Source: Spirochaeta isovalerica (lineage in GTDB: Bacteria; Spirochaetota; Spirochaetia; DSM-2461). Taken from it: 64,000 bases of DNA. Of the stretch, positions 1-8,073 are shown in pieces; the first letter of the stretch is position 1, and the number at the start of each line of letters is the position of its first letter. Location of the stretch: assembly GCF_014207565.1 (NCBI RefSeq), contig NZ_JACHGJ010000001.1:930001-994000 (forward strand), given 5' to 3'. The translations under genes and the position numbers were made by a program. Under the pieces are notes generated by a model that made no database searches, was not told the DNA's origin, and saw only the letters and a list, made by a program, of their open reading frames with translations.

Positions 1-404
1 TCAACGGCAATTCGGATTTTTCTTATATCCTTTCTGATTTCCTCATTGGGATTCGGTTCGATTTCTTCCAGTTCCTTGATTAACTCGTCAGCCCTAATCG
101 TATTTTCATTCTCGTACAGCTCCGTAATCAATTCCCTGTATTTCTGATTATAGAGATTTCTGATTTCGAGGATTTTATCCATCAGCTTAACAGCCTGATC
201 GAGACGATCCGGATCGTTATCGAGGATCTCTGTCAAAACCCTGATGGCATTGTCATAATCTTTATCATCATAATATGCCTGGGCCTGTTCCATCAAAGCC
301 CGGATTTCCTTATTTGTCAGGTCCTGGGATGAAAGAGAGAAATTTATCACCAGCATAAAAATGAGGAGAATTATACCTTTAGCCTTAATGAGTCCCCGTT
401 TCAC
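1..404 (-). CDS. Secreted TPR-like protein, N-terminal part (cut by window edge)
   Basis: An open frame starts with GTG at 404-402 and runs off the window start, giving about 134 codons without a stop. The protein starts VKRGLIKAKGIILLIFMLV and has a basic N-terminus, a hydrophobic core and a small-residue stretch ending near residue 26, which I read as a signal peptide. The mature part (AYYDDKDYDNAIRVLTEIL, then helical, acidic segments) looks like tetratricopeptide helices. A purine-rich stretch (GGAGCGGGAAAGAG) lies upstream. The gene is divergent from the outer-membrane gene at 518. Function is unknown. A periplasmic scaffold role is only an inference from the repeats. Confidence 0.6.
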   Translation of the reverse strand, partial: MKRGLIKAKGIILLIFMLVINFSLSSQDLTNKEIRALMEQAQAYYDDKDYDNAIRVLTEILDNDPDRLDQAVKLMDKILEIRNLYNQKYRELITELYENENTIRADELIKELEEIEPNPNEEIRKDIRKIRIAV

Positions 405-517
405 TGTTATTCTCTTTCCCGCTCCTCTTATTATCTATACCCAATGTATACCATTATCGGCATTTTTTTTAAGATCCTAGATAAAACCGGGAAGTGTATA
501 TATACTGGTATCAGGAA

Positions 518-1768
518 ATGAAATACAAGGCCCTGGCTCTCTCATTATTATTATTCTCAGGAGTTTTACTGTACAGTCAGAATTTTGAAGACTATTACAG
601 TTCCTGGTCATCCATGTTCGGAATCGATCCCAATTCGGGTACCAATTCCTTCCTGATCCTCCTCGTACCCTCGGGAGGCAAGCACGAAGGCATGGCCACG
701 GCCTATACCGCCATTGCCATCGATTCGGGTTTTATCGATTCCAATCCCGCCGCCAGCTCCCTTCTCGATGTGACGGAACTCTCTTTTCTCCACAACAACT
801 GGATTAACGATGTTAATATCGAGAGCGTCATATTCACAACAAGACTGGGAAATCTCGGTCTGGGGTTTGCCGGAAAAATGATGTATCTCCCCTTTACCGG
901 CGTCAATGACTGGGGAGACCGTTACTCCAATGACTATTCCGGCGATTATGCAGCCGGTTATTACTGGGAAACAGTCGGCACCGCCAATGTTTCCTATAAT
1001 ATACTGAAAAATTTCTATTTCGACGGAATCAGTTTCGGCGGCAGTTTTAAAGCGGCTTACCGCAACGTTCCCTTTTCCATAGCGCAGAACCAGTCGGCTG
1101 TCGCCATTATGGGCGATGCGGGGATAATGACCCGTTTCAACTTTCTCAAACCTTATTATTCAAGGGACAAGAACTTTTCACTCGGCCTGTCCGTGAAAAA
1201 TGTCGGTGCAGAATTTATAGAGAATCCCGACCCCCTGCCGACCCGGTTCAGCGCCGGTTTGGCTTACAGTCCCTTCCGACCCCTCACAATGGCTTTTGAT
1301 TTCAACCTTCCCTTCAATATCGACGGAACAGATGCGGAGGCGCCCTATTTCGCTGTCGGAATGGATCTGACTCTGACCAATTTCCTTTCTCTCCAGAGCG
1401 GAGTTCTGCTCAAGTCCGGCCTGCCACGCTTTACCATAGGCACGGCGGTGGAAACAGCGAAGGTCGATTTTGTTATCAACTACACACTGGACCTTACAAC
1501 GCAATTCAGCCAGCCGGACAGAATAAGTCTGGAATTAAGACTCAATATGGGCGACTACGGGCGGAAGGAAAGAGCCGAACAGGCGGAAATTCTCTATGTA
1601 GAGGGTCTGAAGATATATGCCGAAGGGAGATATCAGGAAGCCATCAAGAAATGGGAAGCCTGTCTGGAACTGGACCCTCTGTTCAGCCCGGCCAAAGAAA
1701 TGATTGATACGGCAATGAGTTCTTTCGAGCTTCAGCAGGAAATTCAGAAAAGACAAAGCGCAGAGTAA
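518..1768 (+). CDS. UPF0164/PorV-like outer-membrane beta-barrel protein with C-terminal TPR
   Basis: The 416-residue protein starts MKYKALALSLLLFSG, a typical signal peptide ending near residue 21 (LLYSQ). The core (GMATAYTAIAIDSGFIDSNP, then alternating aromatic/polar strands) matches the spirochaetal UPF0164 family. That family is related to PorV/FadL-like barrels and is found in Treponema. The last 60 residues (YVEGLKIYAEGRYQEAIKKW) form one TPR-like helical pair, likely on the periplasmic side. I chose ATG 518 because the signal peptide begins there. The in-frame GTG at 494 would add eight aromatic residues before it. AGGAA directly abuts ATG 518, so the ribosome site is not convincing for either start. 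The gene converges on the ankyrin gene with three bases between stops. Confidence 0.72.
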   Translation: MKYKALALSLLLFSGVLLYSQNFEDYYSSWSSMFGIDPNSGTNSFLILLVPSGGKHEGMATAYTAIAIDSGFIDSNPAASSLLDVTELSFLHNNWINDVNIESVIFTTRLGNLGLGFAGKMMYLPFTGVNDWGDRYSNDYSGDYAAGYYWETVGTANVSYNILKNFYFDGISFGGSFKAAYRNVPFSIAQNQSAVAIMGDAGIMTRFNFLKPYYSRDKNFSLGLSVKNVGAEFIENPDPLPTRFSAGLAYSPFRPLTMAFDFNLPFNIDGTDAEAPYFAVGMDLTLTNFLSLQSGVLLKSGLPRFTIGTAVETAKVDFVINYTLDLTTQFSQPDRISLELRLNMGDYGRKERAEQAEILYVEGLKIYAEGRYQEAIKKWEACLELDPLFSPAKEMIDTAMSSFELQQEIQKRQSAE

Positions 1769-1771
1769 TAA

Positions 1772-2668
1772 TCAGCTTTCTTTACCTTCAAAAATATCGA
1801 TTATATCCTGGCTTCCCTGCAGTTTGGCATAGGTTACGGCAGACATACCCAGCAGATCTTTTTTATTCATATCGGCACCGGCTTCGAAAAGAGCCCTGAC
1901 AATATCCGGTTTGTTATGACCGGAGGCAATGGTCAGAGCTGTCTGTCCGTTTTTACTCTCGACTTCCAGATCGGGATCATACTGGAGCAGAAAGACGACG
2001 CATTCATAATCATCTTCCGATGCGGCATCAATAAGGGCCGTACAATTTCTGTCATCGCTGACGGCATTGATATCCGCTCCCGCCTTCATGAGCAGTTTGA
2101 TCATGGGAAGTTTTCTGTTACGAGCTGCCCAGCAGATCAGGGGGACCCCGTTTCTGTCGCGGTCCGATGCGCTGTAACCCGCTTCGAGATATATGCCGGC
2201 AAGCATACAATCACCCTCTTTGACAACTTCTACAAAGGCCGTAAGGGTAATATCCCGGTGCTGATCGATCAGCGTTTTTTTAGCGATCCGGACCGTGGCC
2301 TTTTCCAGCCACTTATCGTTGTAGTATTTATAATATTCAATCAGATCATCTATAGACTGGCTTATATTAAAAGATTCCGTCCATCGGGGCCTCTCATCCT
2401 GAGCCAGATAGAGATGGCAATTGATTTTTTTCCCTTCGGCATAGCCGATAACATAGGGAAGCCATTTTCCATTAATGGAATGGGAAGAGAGAACGATAAG
2501 CATATTTTCTGCCTGCGTCACTTTTTCATGAAAATGGATATCGCTTCCCGGTTCCCAATCAGGTTCTATGGCATAGCTGTCATACTCGATAAAATACTCT
2601 TCCGATACGGAAGAAAACTGAAAGAGAAAATCTATATCGTTCTTATGGTAAAATACTGTTAATTTCAT
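1772..2668 (-). CDS. TIR-like domain fused to ankyrin repeats
   Basis: 298 residues. Residues 1-115 read as a TIR-like fold: a first strand LTVFY, a mid-domain ENMLIVLSSHS strand and the segment NGKWLPYVIGYAEGK, which resembles the W-x-x-x-E helix of TIR domains. The position of the catalytic glutamate of NAD-cleaving TIRs (four after W69) holds Val73, so NADase activity is doubtful. Residues 145-296 carry about four ankyrin repeats (LLMKAGADINA, LFEAGADMNK). There is no signal peptide, so it is cytoplasmic. No partner gene is adjacent: the TPR gene at 2736 is divergent. The TIR assignment is moderate and the ankyrin assignment is strong. It could be a signalling scaffold rather than a defence enzyme. 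Confidence 0.68.
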   Translation of the reverse strand: MKLTVFYHKNDIDFLFQFSSVSEEYFIEYDSYAIEPDWEPGSDIHFHEKVTQAENMLIVLSSHSINGKWLPYVIGYAEGKKINCHLYLAQDERPRWTESFNISQSIDDLIEYYKYYNDKWLEKATVRIAKKTLIDQHRDITLTAFVEVVKEGDCMLAGIYLEAGYSASDRDRNGVPLICWAARNRKLPMIKLLMKAGADINAVSDDRNCTALIDAASEDDYECVVFLLQYDPDLEVESKNGQTALTIASGHNKPDIVRALFEAGADMNKKDLLGMSAVTYAKLQGSQDIIDIFEGKES

Positions 2669-2735
2669 CTAAACCTTTTTCTCTTTATCGGTTGAAGGTA
2701 GGGATTTTTTTAGCACATCATGTTAAAGTCTACTT

Positions 2736-4043
2736 GTGGAAGATGAAGCTGACAAATTAAAAAGCTATATTAATGAAATTTCACTGCTGGCGGAGAAAGA
2801 TCCCTTCAACTATCAAGCCCTGAAAAAGTGTTTCGATTCTTTTGAATTATCCAATTCGCATATAGCGAAATTGAATCAAATAGCCTCAAGCCATATAAAG
2901 CGTTCCGAAGAACTCCTGAAAAGCGGTAGGATAGAGGAAGCCCTCATGTCCATGGAACGGGCTGTAGAAATCCATCCTCTTTCCGATGAGTTCCGCAACA
3001 GGATAGCGCAACTCTATCTGTTGAAAGCCCGCAGAGAAGGAAGTGAAGGAAAAAACCGGCAGCTGGCTTCGAATCACGCATCCTTTTCAAAGTCGGTAAC
3101 GGACCGGAATCCCATCGCCGACAACATATTGAAGGATATCCGAAATAAAGAAAAAGCTCTCTCCGGTAAAACTCCCTACAAAAAACTTCTCCTGCCATTT
3201 GCGGGATTATTGCTTCTTGTCGCTGCCGCTCTTTTTACACAGAACAGATTCTCATTTTCCTTTCTTCAGCAGAAATCGCCTGAGAGCGAAACGTCCATGG
3301 CTGTTCCTTCTGTCAAGAAAACAGAAACCTTTACCGATAGAGAGCTGGAAACCGTCATCACCGGTCAGCTGGAGGACTGCGAGATTGAAATTGATCAATC
3401 AAGGCTGAGCCTGACCAACGGTTCCATTTCCTACACACTACAGGGTAAACTTATTAATGAATCCAAAGCTATCAAATCCGCCGGATTGAACGTGGCTTTC
3501 AGACAATTTGGCGGAGAAACACTTTTCAGCAAAACAATTCCCCTTGTTGAAGAAGAGCAATGGCTCATGCCCGGAGAGCCGGCCCTTATCGATGAGTTTT
3601 TTTATGTTCACTATCTGCCGCCTGAAATAGATGAAGTGAGAATTTCCCTCAGGAATATGGTTACGGCAGATGAAATTCCCGAGCAGGAAGAAGCGCAGCC
3701 TATTTCTGTTGAATGGACAGCATACCGGCCTGAAGGGGTGAAAATCGATTTTTCCCAGCTTGAATCCAGTTCATTCCAGGGTTACGGAGAAAACTATATT
3801 AATATCAAATTGAAAATGATTAATAGCGGAACAATTCCGGTTGAACGCTTTCAAATTGATCTGAAGTGGCGCAATTTCTCAGGCGATGAATTGTTTTCCC
3901 TTTCCAGAGATCTTATACAGAGGGAAAATCCGGTTCTGTCCCCTGAAGAGACAAGGATCTTCAGAATTTTTACGAATCTGCCACCTGATCTGCCCGATGA
4001 GGGCTTGGAAATGTATATAAATGTAACAAGGATAAATTCATGA
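2736..4043 (+). CDS. Membrane-anchored TPR protein with duplicated extracytoplasmic beta domain
   Basis: 435 residues from GTG 2736. Residues 1-100 are helical and TPR-like (EELLKSGRIEEALMSMERAV). Residues 150-167 (LLLPFAGLLLLVAAALF) form one membrane span. The rest lies outside the membrane if the N-terminus is cytoplasmic. The outer part seems to hold two copies of one beta-sandwich module, at about 220-315 and 345-433. Each has a strand pair, then a F-R/W-R-x-F-x-G-x-E-L/T-L-F-S block, then a P-G-E or P-E-E turn and a long final strand. No enzyme motif is visible. The stop overlaps the start of the Nudix gene by four bases (ATGA), so the two are translationally coupled. I do not recognise the family. 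Confidence 0.6.
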   Translation: MEDEADKLKSYINEISLLAEKDPFNYQALKKCFDSFELSNSHIAKLNQIASSHIKRSEELLKSGRIEEALMSMERAVEIHPLSDEFRNRIAQLYLLKARREGSEGKNRQLASNHASFSKSVTDRNPIADNILKDIRNKEKALSGKTPYKKLLLPFAGLLLLVAAALFTQNRFSFSFLQQKSPESETSMAVPSVKKTETFTDRELETVITGQLEDCEIEIDQSRLSLTNGSISYTLQGKLINESKAIKSAGLNVAFRQFGGETLFSKTIPLVEEEQWLMPGEPALIDEFFYVHYLPPEIDEVRISLRNMVTADEIPEQEEAQPISVEWTAYRPEGVKIDFSQLESSSFQGYGENYINIKLKMINSGTIPVERFQIDLKWRNFSGDELFSLSRDLIQRENPVLSPEETRIFRIFTNLPPDLPDEGLEMYINVTRINS

Positions 4044-4546
4044 TAGAAACACATAATGCAACAGATGTAAAGGACATCGACTGGAACGAATGGACCGCTG
4101 ATAAATTCGCTGTCATCACATATATTTTTTCAGAAGGCAAAGTCCTGCTCATTAATAAAAAGCGGGGACTCGGAGCCGGAAAGGTCAATGCTCCGGGCGG
4201 ACATATCGAAGAGGGAGAGACTGCCGTTGAAGCGGCAGTACGCGAAACGGAAGAGGAAGTCGGACTGACACCTCTCGATCCCCTGCAATGCGGAAAGCTC
4301 TATTTCCAGTTTACTAACGGATTGAAGATGGAGGGAACGGTTTTTATAGCCCGGGAATACAAAGGTGTTGAAAGGGAAACCGATGAAGCGGATCCTTTCT
4401 GGGTAGCGATTGATGATATTCCCTACAGCAGGATGTGGGAAGATGATCTTCTGTGGCTTCCTCATGTCATAAAAGGTAAAAGCATCTCAGGCTGCTTTAT
4501 TTTCGATGATGATGACATGGTCAGTTATCAGTTGGATATTATCTGA
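4040..4546 (+). CDS. MTH1-like Nudix hydrolase (oxidised purine nucleotide sanitising)
   Basis: 168 residues. A full Nudix box sits at residues 54-76 (core REETEEEVGL-like pattern: Gly54, Glu60, Arg68, Glu69, Glu72, Glu73, Gly75). These acidic residues bind the metal that hydrolyses a nucleoside diphosphate-X bond. After the box, the segment DIPYSRMWEDDLLWLPHVIK and the ending FIFDDDD closely follow human MTH1 (an 8-oxo-dGTPase) rather than E. coli MutT. I therefore infer hydrolysis of 8-oxo-dGTP or 2-OH-dATP. About 20 extra N-terminal residues precede the domain. The start overlaps the upstream stop by four bases, and the yqeC-like gene begins three bases after the stop, so the three genes form one operon. 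Confidence 0.85.
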   Translation: MIETHNATDVKDIDWNEWTADKFAVITYIFSEGKVLLINKKRGLGAGKVNAPGGHIEEGETAVEAAVRETEEEVGLTPLDPLQCGKLYFQFTNGLKMEGTVFIAREYKGVERETDEADPFWVAIDDIPYSRMWEDDLLWLPHVIKGKSISGCFIFDDDDMVSYQLDII

Positions 4547-4548
4547 AA

Positions 4549-5298
4549 GTGAATTTATCAGACCTCCTCAATCTGAAAAATGGAAAAGCTGTCATCTCTA
4601 TAGCAGGGGGCGGCGGGAAAACAGCGACACTCTTTGAGCTGGGAAGGCGCTTATCCGGCCATTCCGTCCTGTTAACAACGACGACCAAGATAATGAAGCC
4701 TTCACCTTCCCCCTTATACAGGGTTTTGGATTCCCGGAAGGGAATGACCATACATTGGGACCTCTTATCCGTCGATAAAGACCTCCCTCTCGTATTCGGC
4801 TTCGGTTCCGAATCTTATCCCGGGAAACTGACAGGCGTACCTCTGGAACTCCTTGAAGAAGCGTCCGGGCACTTCGAATACCTTGTTGTGGAAGCTGACG
4901 GATCGGCCGGCCGCCCTCTGAAAGCTCCCGCAGAACACGAACCGGTTATCTCTCCCCTGACAACCATCTATATCGGCCTGATCGGACTTGATGTGCTGAA
5001 CTGCCCCGGAGATGATTCAAAGGTTCACAGACCGGAAATCTTTGAACAGATCCGCGGTAAAAAACAATCCTCACCTGTCACGCCGGACGATCTGATTAAA
5101 TTGATTAATCATAAACAGGGACTCTTTAAATCCGCTCCGCAGGGGAGCCGGAAGGTTATTCTCCTGAACAAAGCGGATCTGATAGACAGAAAGCAAGGTG
5201 AATCCTTATGCAGATACATTAAAGACAGCCTTGAATCGGAAGCCCTCGTAGTATTAAACAGCTATCAGGAAAGCGAACCGGTTCTATTCAGCCTCTAA
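4549..5298 (+). CDS. yqeC: YqeC-like P-loop protein (selenium-dependent hydroxylase accessory family)
   Basis: 249 residues from GTG 4549, three bases after the Nudix stop. A glycine-rich P-loop AGGGGKT lies at residues 19-25, the metal-ligand segment VVEADGSAGRPLKAP at about 113-127, and an NKAD nucleotide-specificity motif at 207-210. This arrangement is that of YqeC, a protein linked by genome context to selenium-dependent molybdenum hydroxylases. No molybdenum enzyme, selD or mocA gene is in the window, so the usual partners are absent here. The family assignment is good; the biochemical role is unknown. The stop is next to the end of the convergent 5-alpha-reductase-like gene, with one base between. 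Confidence 0.75.
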   Translation: MNLSDLLNLKNGKAVISIAGGGGKTATLFELGRRLSGHSVLLTTTTKIMKPSPSPLYRVLDSRKGMTIHWDLLSVDKDLPLVFGFGSESYPGKLTGVPLELLEEASGHFEYLVVEADGSAGRPLKAPAEHEPVISPLTTIYIGLIGLDVLNCPGDDSKVHRPEIFEQIRGKKQSSPVTPDDLIKLINHKQGLFKSAPQGSRKVILLNKADLIDRKQGESLCRYIKDSLESEALVVLNSYQESEPVLFSL

Positions 5299-5299
5299 T

Positions 5300-6052
5300 T
5301 CAGAAGAAAAAGGGGATAATCGCTTTTCTCTCTTCGGGATAAGAAGAAAATGTCTCACCGTACCATTTGTGAATTTTCATCGCACGGGGTAGAAGGTTGG
5401 CAACGGTAAAGAGAAAGAACGCTGTGCCGGGAAGAGACCAGACCATAAGGGCCCAACCGCCCCACTCAAGAATTTCCCCCAGATAATTGGGAGCGCTGAT
5501 CCATCGGTACAAACCGCCCTCGGGAATAGAATAGCCTCTGTTGCCTTCCCCTCTGAGACTTCGAAGTAAAGCATCTGAATGTTTATTTATAAGATATCCC
5601 CCGGCAAAAATCAGGAATCCCGCAATAAATCTCGTACTGGTAAACCAGGAGAAATCATAATGAGTTGCCATATGGAATATAAAATAGAAATTCACATAAC
5701 TGTTTATCATGTTGAACAAAAATCCCCATGACATGATCAACAGAGAAAAGGGCTTGCCGGGACTGGATATTCTGAAAGGATAGATGACGGCGCGGTGAAA
5801 ATAATGACTGAGCCAGATAAGGAGGAAAATCAGCCCTCCCGCATTGGGTGAGCTCCGCAATGCCATAAGCACAGGGAGGACCAGCGAAGGTGATTCCATC
5901 AGCATCCAGGCCGTACGGGATGAGAGAACCGGCCCCCAGCCTCTTCTGTCAAAACGGCCGTAGGGGGCAGTAATAAAAAACAGGAGTATAAAAACAACCG
6001 GGGCCAGAATCAATTCCGCAGCAAGCAGAACCGGATAATAGGGATTTACCAT
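5300..6052 (-). CDS. Steroid 5-alpha-reductase-like membrane enzyme
   Basis: 250 residues, strongly hydrophobic, with about six or seven membrane spans. The C-terminal half matches the eukaryotic SRD5A1/2 pattern almost block for block: INKHSD (155-160), a GY-x-IP-x-GGL-aromatic block (173-183), a PNY-x-GE-x-xEW-x-G block (188-198) and the terminal WY-x-x-F-x-x-YP-x-x-R-x-x-IIPF block. Glu53 in MESPSL and the HY-x-HR-x-x-IYP block (82-92) sit where SRD5A enzymes carry their catalytic Glu and Tyr. The family reduces an enone double bond with NADPH. In a spirochaete the substrate is unknown; an isoprenoid or lipid enone is possible. The start overlaps the trpR stop by one base (TAATG), so the genes are coupled. 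Confidence 0.8.
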   Translation of the reverse strand: MVNPYYPVLLAAELILAPVVFILLFFITAPYGRFDRRGWGPVLSSRTAWMLMESPSLVLPVLMALRSSPNAGGLIFLLIWLSHYFHRAVIYPFRISSPGKPFSLLIMSWGFLFNMINSYVNFYFIFHMATHYDFSWFTSTRFIAGFLIFAGGYLINKHSDALLRSLRGEGNRGYSIPEGGLYRWISAPNYLGEILEWGGWALMVWSLPGTAFFLFTVANLLPRAMKIHKWYGETFSSYPEERKAIIPFFF

Positions 6053-6342
6053 TAAACCTGATCGAGAAGATTCAGCATTTTCCGGAAAGAGGAGTCCTCT
6101 TTCTTCAACTCTCTCGAACCTCTGGTAATTTTACAGAGACTCAGACCGAGATCTCTTGAAATCTGTCTTTGTGTTACGCCCTGGTCTATCAATTTGACAA
6201 GAGCCCAGCGCGAAGCCACTTCATACACTTCATTATCAGTCAGAAGACTCCTGAGAAAATCTTCTATCAATTCGCTATCATCACAGCGTGACAAAGCGAG
6301 AACAAGCTCATGAAAAGCCTGATCTTCATCTTTTTTTTCCAT
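6052..6342 (-). CDS. trpR: TrpR-family repressor
   Basis: 96 residues from ATG 6342 (an upstream in-frame ATG at 6366 would give 104). The helix-turn-helix at about residues 57-80 (QRQISRDLGLSLCKITRGS) matches TrpR, including the ITRGS recognition end, and EVASRWALVKLID fits the dimer core. TrpR binds tryptophan and then its operator. I prefer 6342 because an excellent promoter (TTGACA, 17 bases, TATATT at 6349-6377) overlaps the longer reading. Transcription from it would begin about seven bases after the -10, at or within a base or two of ATG 6342, giving a leaderless message. No trp biosynthesis gene is nearby. The only coupled gene is the 5-alpha-reductase-like one. Confidence 0.78.
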   Translation of the reverse strand: MEKKDEDQAFHELVLALSRCDDSELIEDFLRSLLTDNEVYEVASRWALVKLIDQGVTQRQISRDLGLSLCKITRGSRELKKEDSSFRKMLNLLDQV

Positions 6343-6348
6343 TTTTCT

Positions 6349-6377
6349 AATATAGGTAAGGGTCATTCATCTGTCAA
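6349..6377 (-). promoter_or_regulatory. Sigma70-type promoter of trpR, apparently leaderless
   Basis: On the minus strand TTGACA (6377-6372), 17 bases, TATATT (6354-6349). The expected start point is near 6342, at the first base of the trpR ATG, so little or no leader would remain. Read directly from sequence; activity is inferred. Confidence 0.6.
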
Positions 6378-6453
6378 GAACTTCCTGATTCTGTTCGCAG
6401 ATACATCCCGAACCGGCTTTACCCGCCCCCCGATCTCATCCTATACTCAATGT

Positions 6454-6666
6454 ATGTCAGAACAGGATATATACGATCTTCAGATAAAGCTCTCCTATCT
6501 GGAAGATTTCATAGAGAATCTCAATAGCGTTATAATTGATCAGAATAAAGAAAACAGCCGGATGCAGAGAGAAATCAAAAGCCTTCAGGACAAGCTGTCC
6601 CAACTCGAAGAACGGATCGACAGCAAAGAGCAATTCCGCGCCGACGATCCGCCCCCCCATTATTAA
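6454..6666 (+). CDS. slyX: SlyX-family short coiled-coil protein
   Basis: 70 residues starting MSEQDIYDLQIKLSYLED. The protein is almost entirely one amphipathic coiled coil with heptad leucines/isoleucines and ends in the PPPHY signature of SlyX. The frame stays open upstream to 6310, but that part would run across the trpR promoter and reads as non-coding; ATG 6454 gives the normal SlyX length. The function of SlyX is not established. Its stop is 33 bases from the stop of the convergent response regulator. Confidence 0.8.
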   Translation: MSEQDIYDLQIKLSYLEDFIENLNSVIIDQNKENSRMQREIKSLQDKLSQLEERIDSKEQFRADDPPPHY

Positions 6667-6699
6667 TGGTTTTTCATTGATAGAATATCATTAGGTGCA

Positions 6700-8073
6700 T
6701 CAATGCCGGAGGAATTCCTCTTCCAGTCCGTAATCATGAATTTTCCGGTGCAGAGTTTTCCGTCCTATTCCGAGAATCTCGGCGGCGCGGCTTTTGTTTC
6801 CCTTTTCCTGATTCAGCGTATTGCGGATGATTATTTTCTCCGCTTCTGCCAGGCTGACACCCATCTGGATCTTCATATAATTTCCCTCGGGATCGTCAGC
6901 CAGAGCGGGAGGAAGATCCTCTAGGGAGATAATGTGCTTCTTGCAGAGAACGACGGCGCTCTCGATGCAATTTCTCAGCTCTCTCACATTTCCCGGCCAG
7001 GTGTAATTATACAAGGCCATGGCGGCTTTGGGATCGATTCCTTCGATGGATTTCCCGTTTTCCTCGGAAAACTCGTTGAGGAAAGAGGCAGTAAGAAGCT
7101 GAATGTCTTCCTTCCTCTCACGTAGAGGTGGAATGTGGATATTGACGACATTGAGCCGGTAAAAAAGGTCTTCCCGGAAATTTCCCTTTTCGATTTCCTT
7201 TTTCAGATCCCGGTTTGTCGCGGCGACGATCCGGACATCTGTATCAATAGTCCGCTCTCCCCCCACTCTCTCGAAAGCCTTTTCCTGAAGCACCCTGAGT
7301 ATTTTTATCTGCACAGACTGATTGATTTCCCCGATTTCATCGAGAAAAATCGTTCCTTTGTCGGCCAGCTCGAAACGGCCTTTCTTCATACCCACGGCTC
7401 CGGTAAAGGCCCCTTTTTCGTGGCCGAATAGTTCGCTTTCCAGAAGAGATTCGGATAGGGCCGCACAATGGACCTTTATAAATGGATGATCGGAACGTCC
7501 GGATAACTGATGCAGAGCATCGGCAACCAGTTCTTTGCCGACGCCGCTTTCGCCGGTTATCAGAACGGAAGCTTTCGACGGAGCGACCTGGGCGAGCAAT
7601 TCGGAAATACGCTGCATCTGGGCGCTCTTGCCGATTATGTTGGAGTAATTTCTCTTGCGCTCGAGTTTTTCAACTTCCTCTTTCAGAGCGCGGTGCTGCA
7701 GAACCAGCTCCCTTGAGGAAAGAGCCCTTTTTACAAGAAGCGACAGTCTATCCAGATTGACCGGCTTGGTCATGAAGTCGTAAGCGCCGTCCCTCATGGC
7801 GTTTACGGCATTTTCCACGGTACCATGACCCGTCAGGATTATGACAGGAACAGTAGGATAAGAACTGCTGATCTTTTTCAGAAGCTCCTCTCCCGACATG
7901 CCCGGCATCCGCAAGTCGGAAATGACCAGGTCGATGTCGGCCTTGAGCATAACCTTCATGGCTTCGTTGCCGTCTTCTGCCAGAAAAATCGAATAGCCAT
8001 CCATTTCCAGGGATTTGCCAAGGCCGACCCTGATATTCATTTCATCATCTACAACCAGAATATTAAATGTCAC
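6700..8073 (-). CDS. NtrC-family sigma54-dependent response regulator
   Basis: 457 residues. A receiver domain (1-120) has phospho-acceptor Asp53 in VISDLRMPG and Lys103 in the FMTKP block. The sigma54-activator AAA+ domain (about 145-370) has Walker A GESGVGK (174-180), the sigma54-contact loop GAFTGA (221-226) and Walker B FLDE (243-246). A Fis-type helix-turn-helix closes the protein (SRAAEILGIGRKTLHRKI). It should activate sigma54 promoters when phosphorylated by the kinase encoded just upstream; the two genes overlap by 11 bases. It is the last gene of the murG-cvpA-holB-kinase-regulator operon. Its targets are not visible in the window. Confidence 0.93.
   Translation of the reverse strand: MTFNILVVDDEMNIRVGLGKSLEMDGYSIFLAEDGNEAMKVMLKADIDLVISDLRMPGMSGEELLKKISSSYPTVPVIILTGHGTVENAVNAMRDGAYDFMTKPVNLDRLSLLVKRALSSRELVLQHRALKEEVEKLERKRNYSNIIGKSAQMQRISELLAQVAPSKASVLITGESGVGKELVADALHQLSGRSDHPFIKVHCAALSESLLESELFGHEKGAFTGAVGMKKGRFELADKGTIFLDEIGEINQSVQIKILRVLQEKAFERVGGERTIDTDVRIVAATNRDLKKEIEKGNFREDLFYRLNVVNIHIPPLRERKEDIQLLTASFLNEFSEENGKSIEGIDPKAAMALYNYTWPGNVRELRNCIESAVVLCKKHIISLEDLPPALADDPEGNYMKIQMGVSLAEAEKIIIRNTLNQEKGNKSRAAEILGIGRKTLHRKIHDYGLEEEFLRH

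Noticed and set aside
1916..2662. A 248-codon plus-strand frame opposite the TIR-ankyrin gene
   Set aside because: It is antisense to a protein with clear domains, has no ribosome site and its translation shows no family.
1772..2668. A TIR-based antiphage system
   Set aside because: The catalytic Glu is missing and no effector or sensor partner lies next to it.
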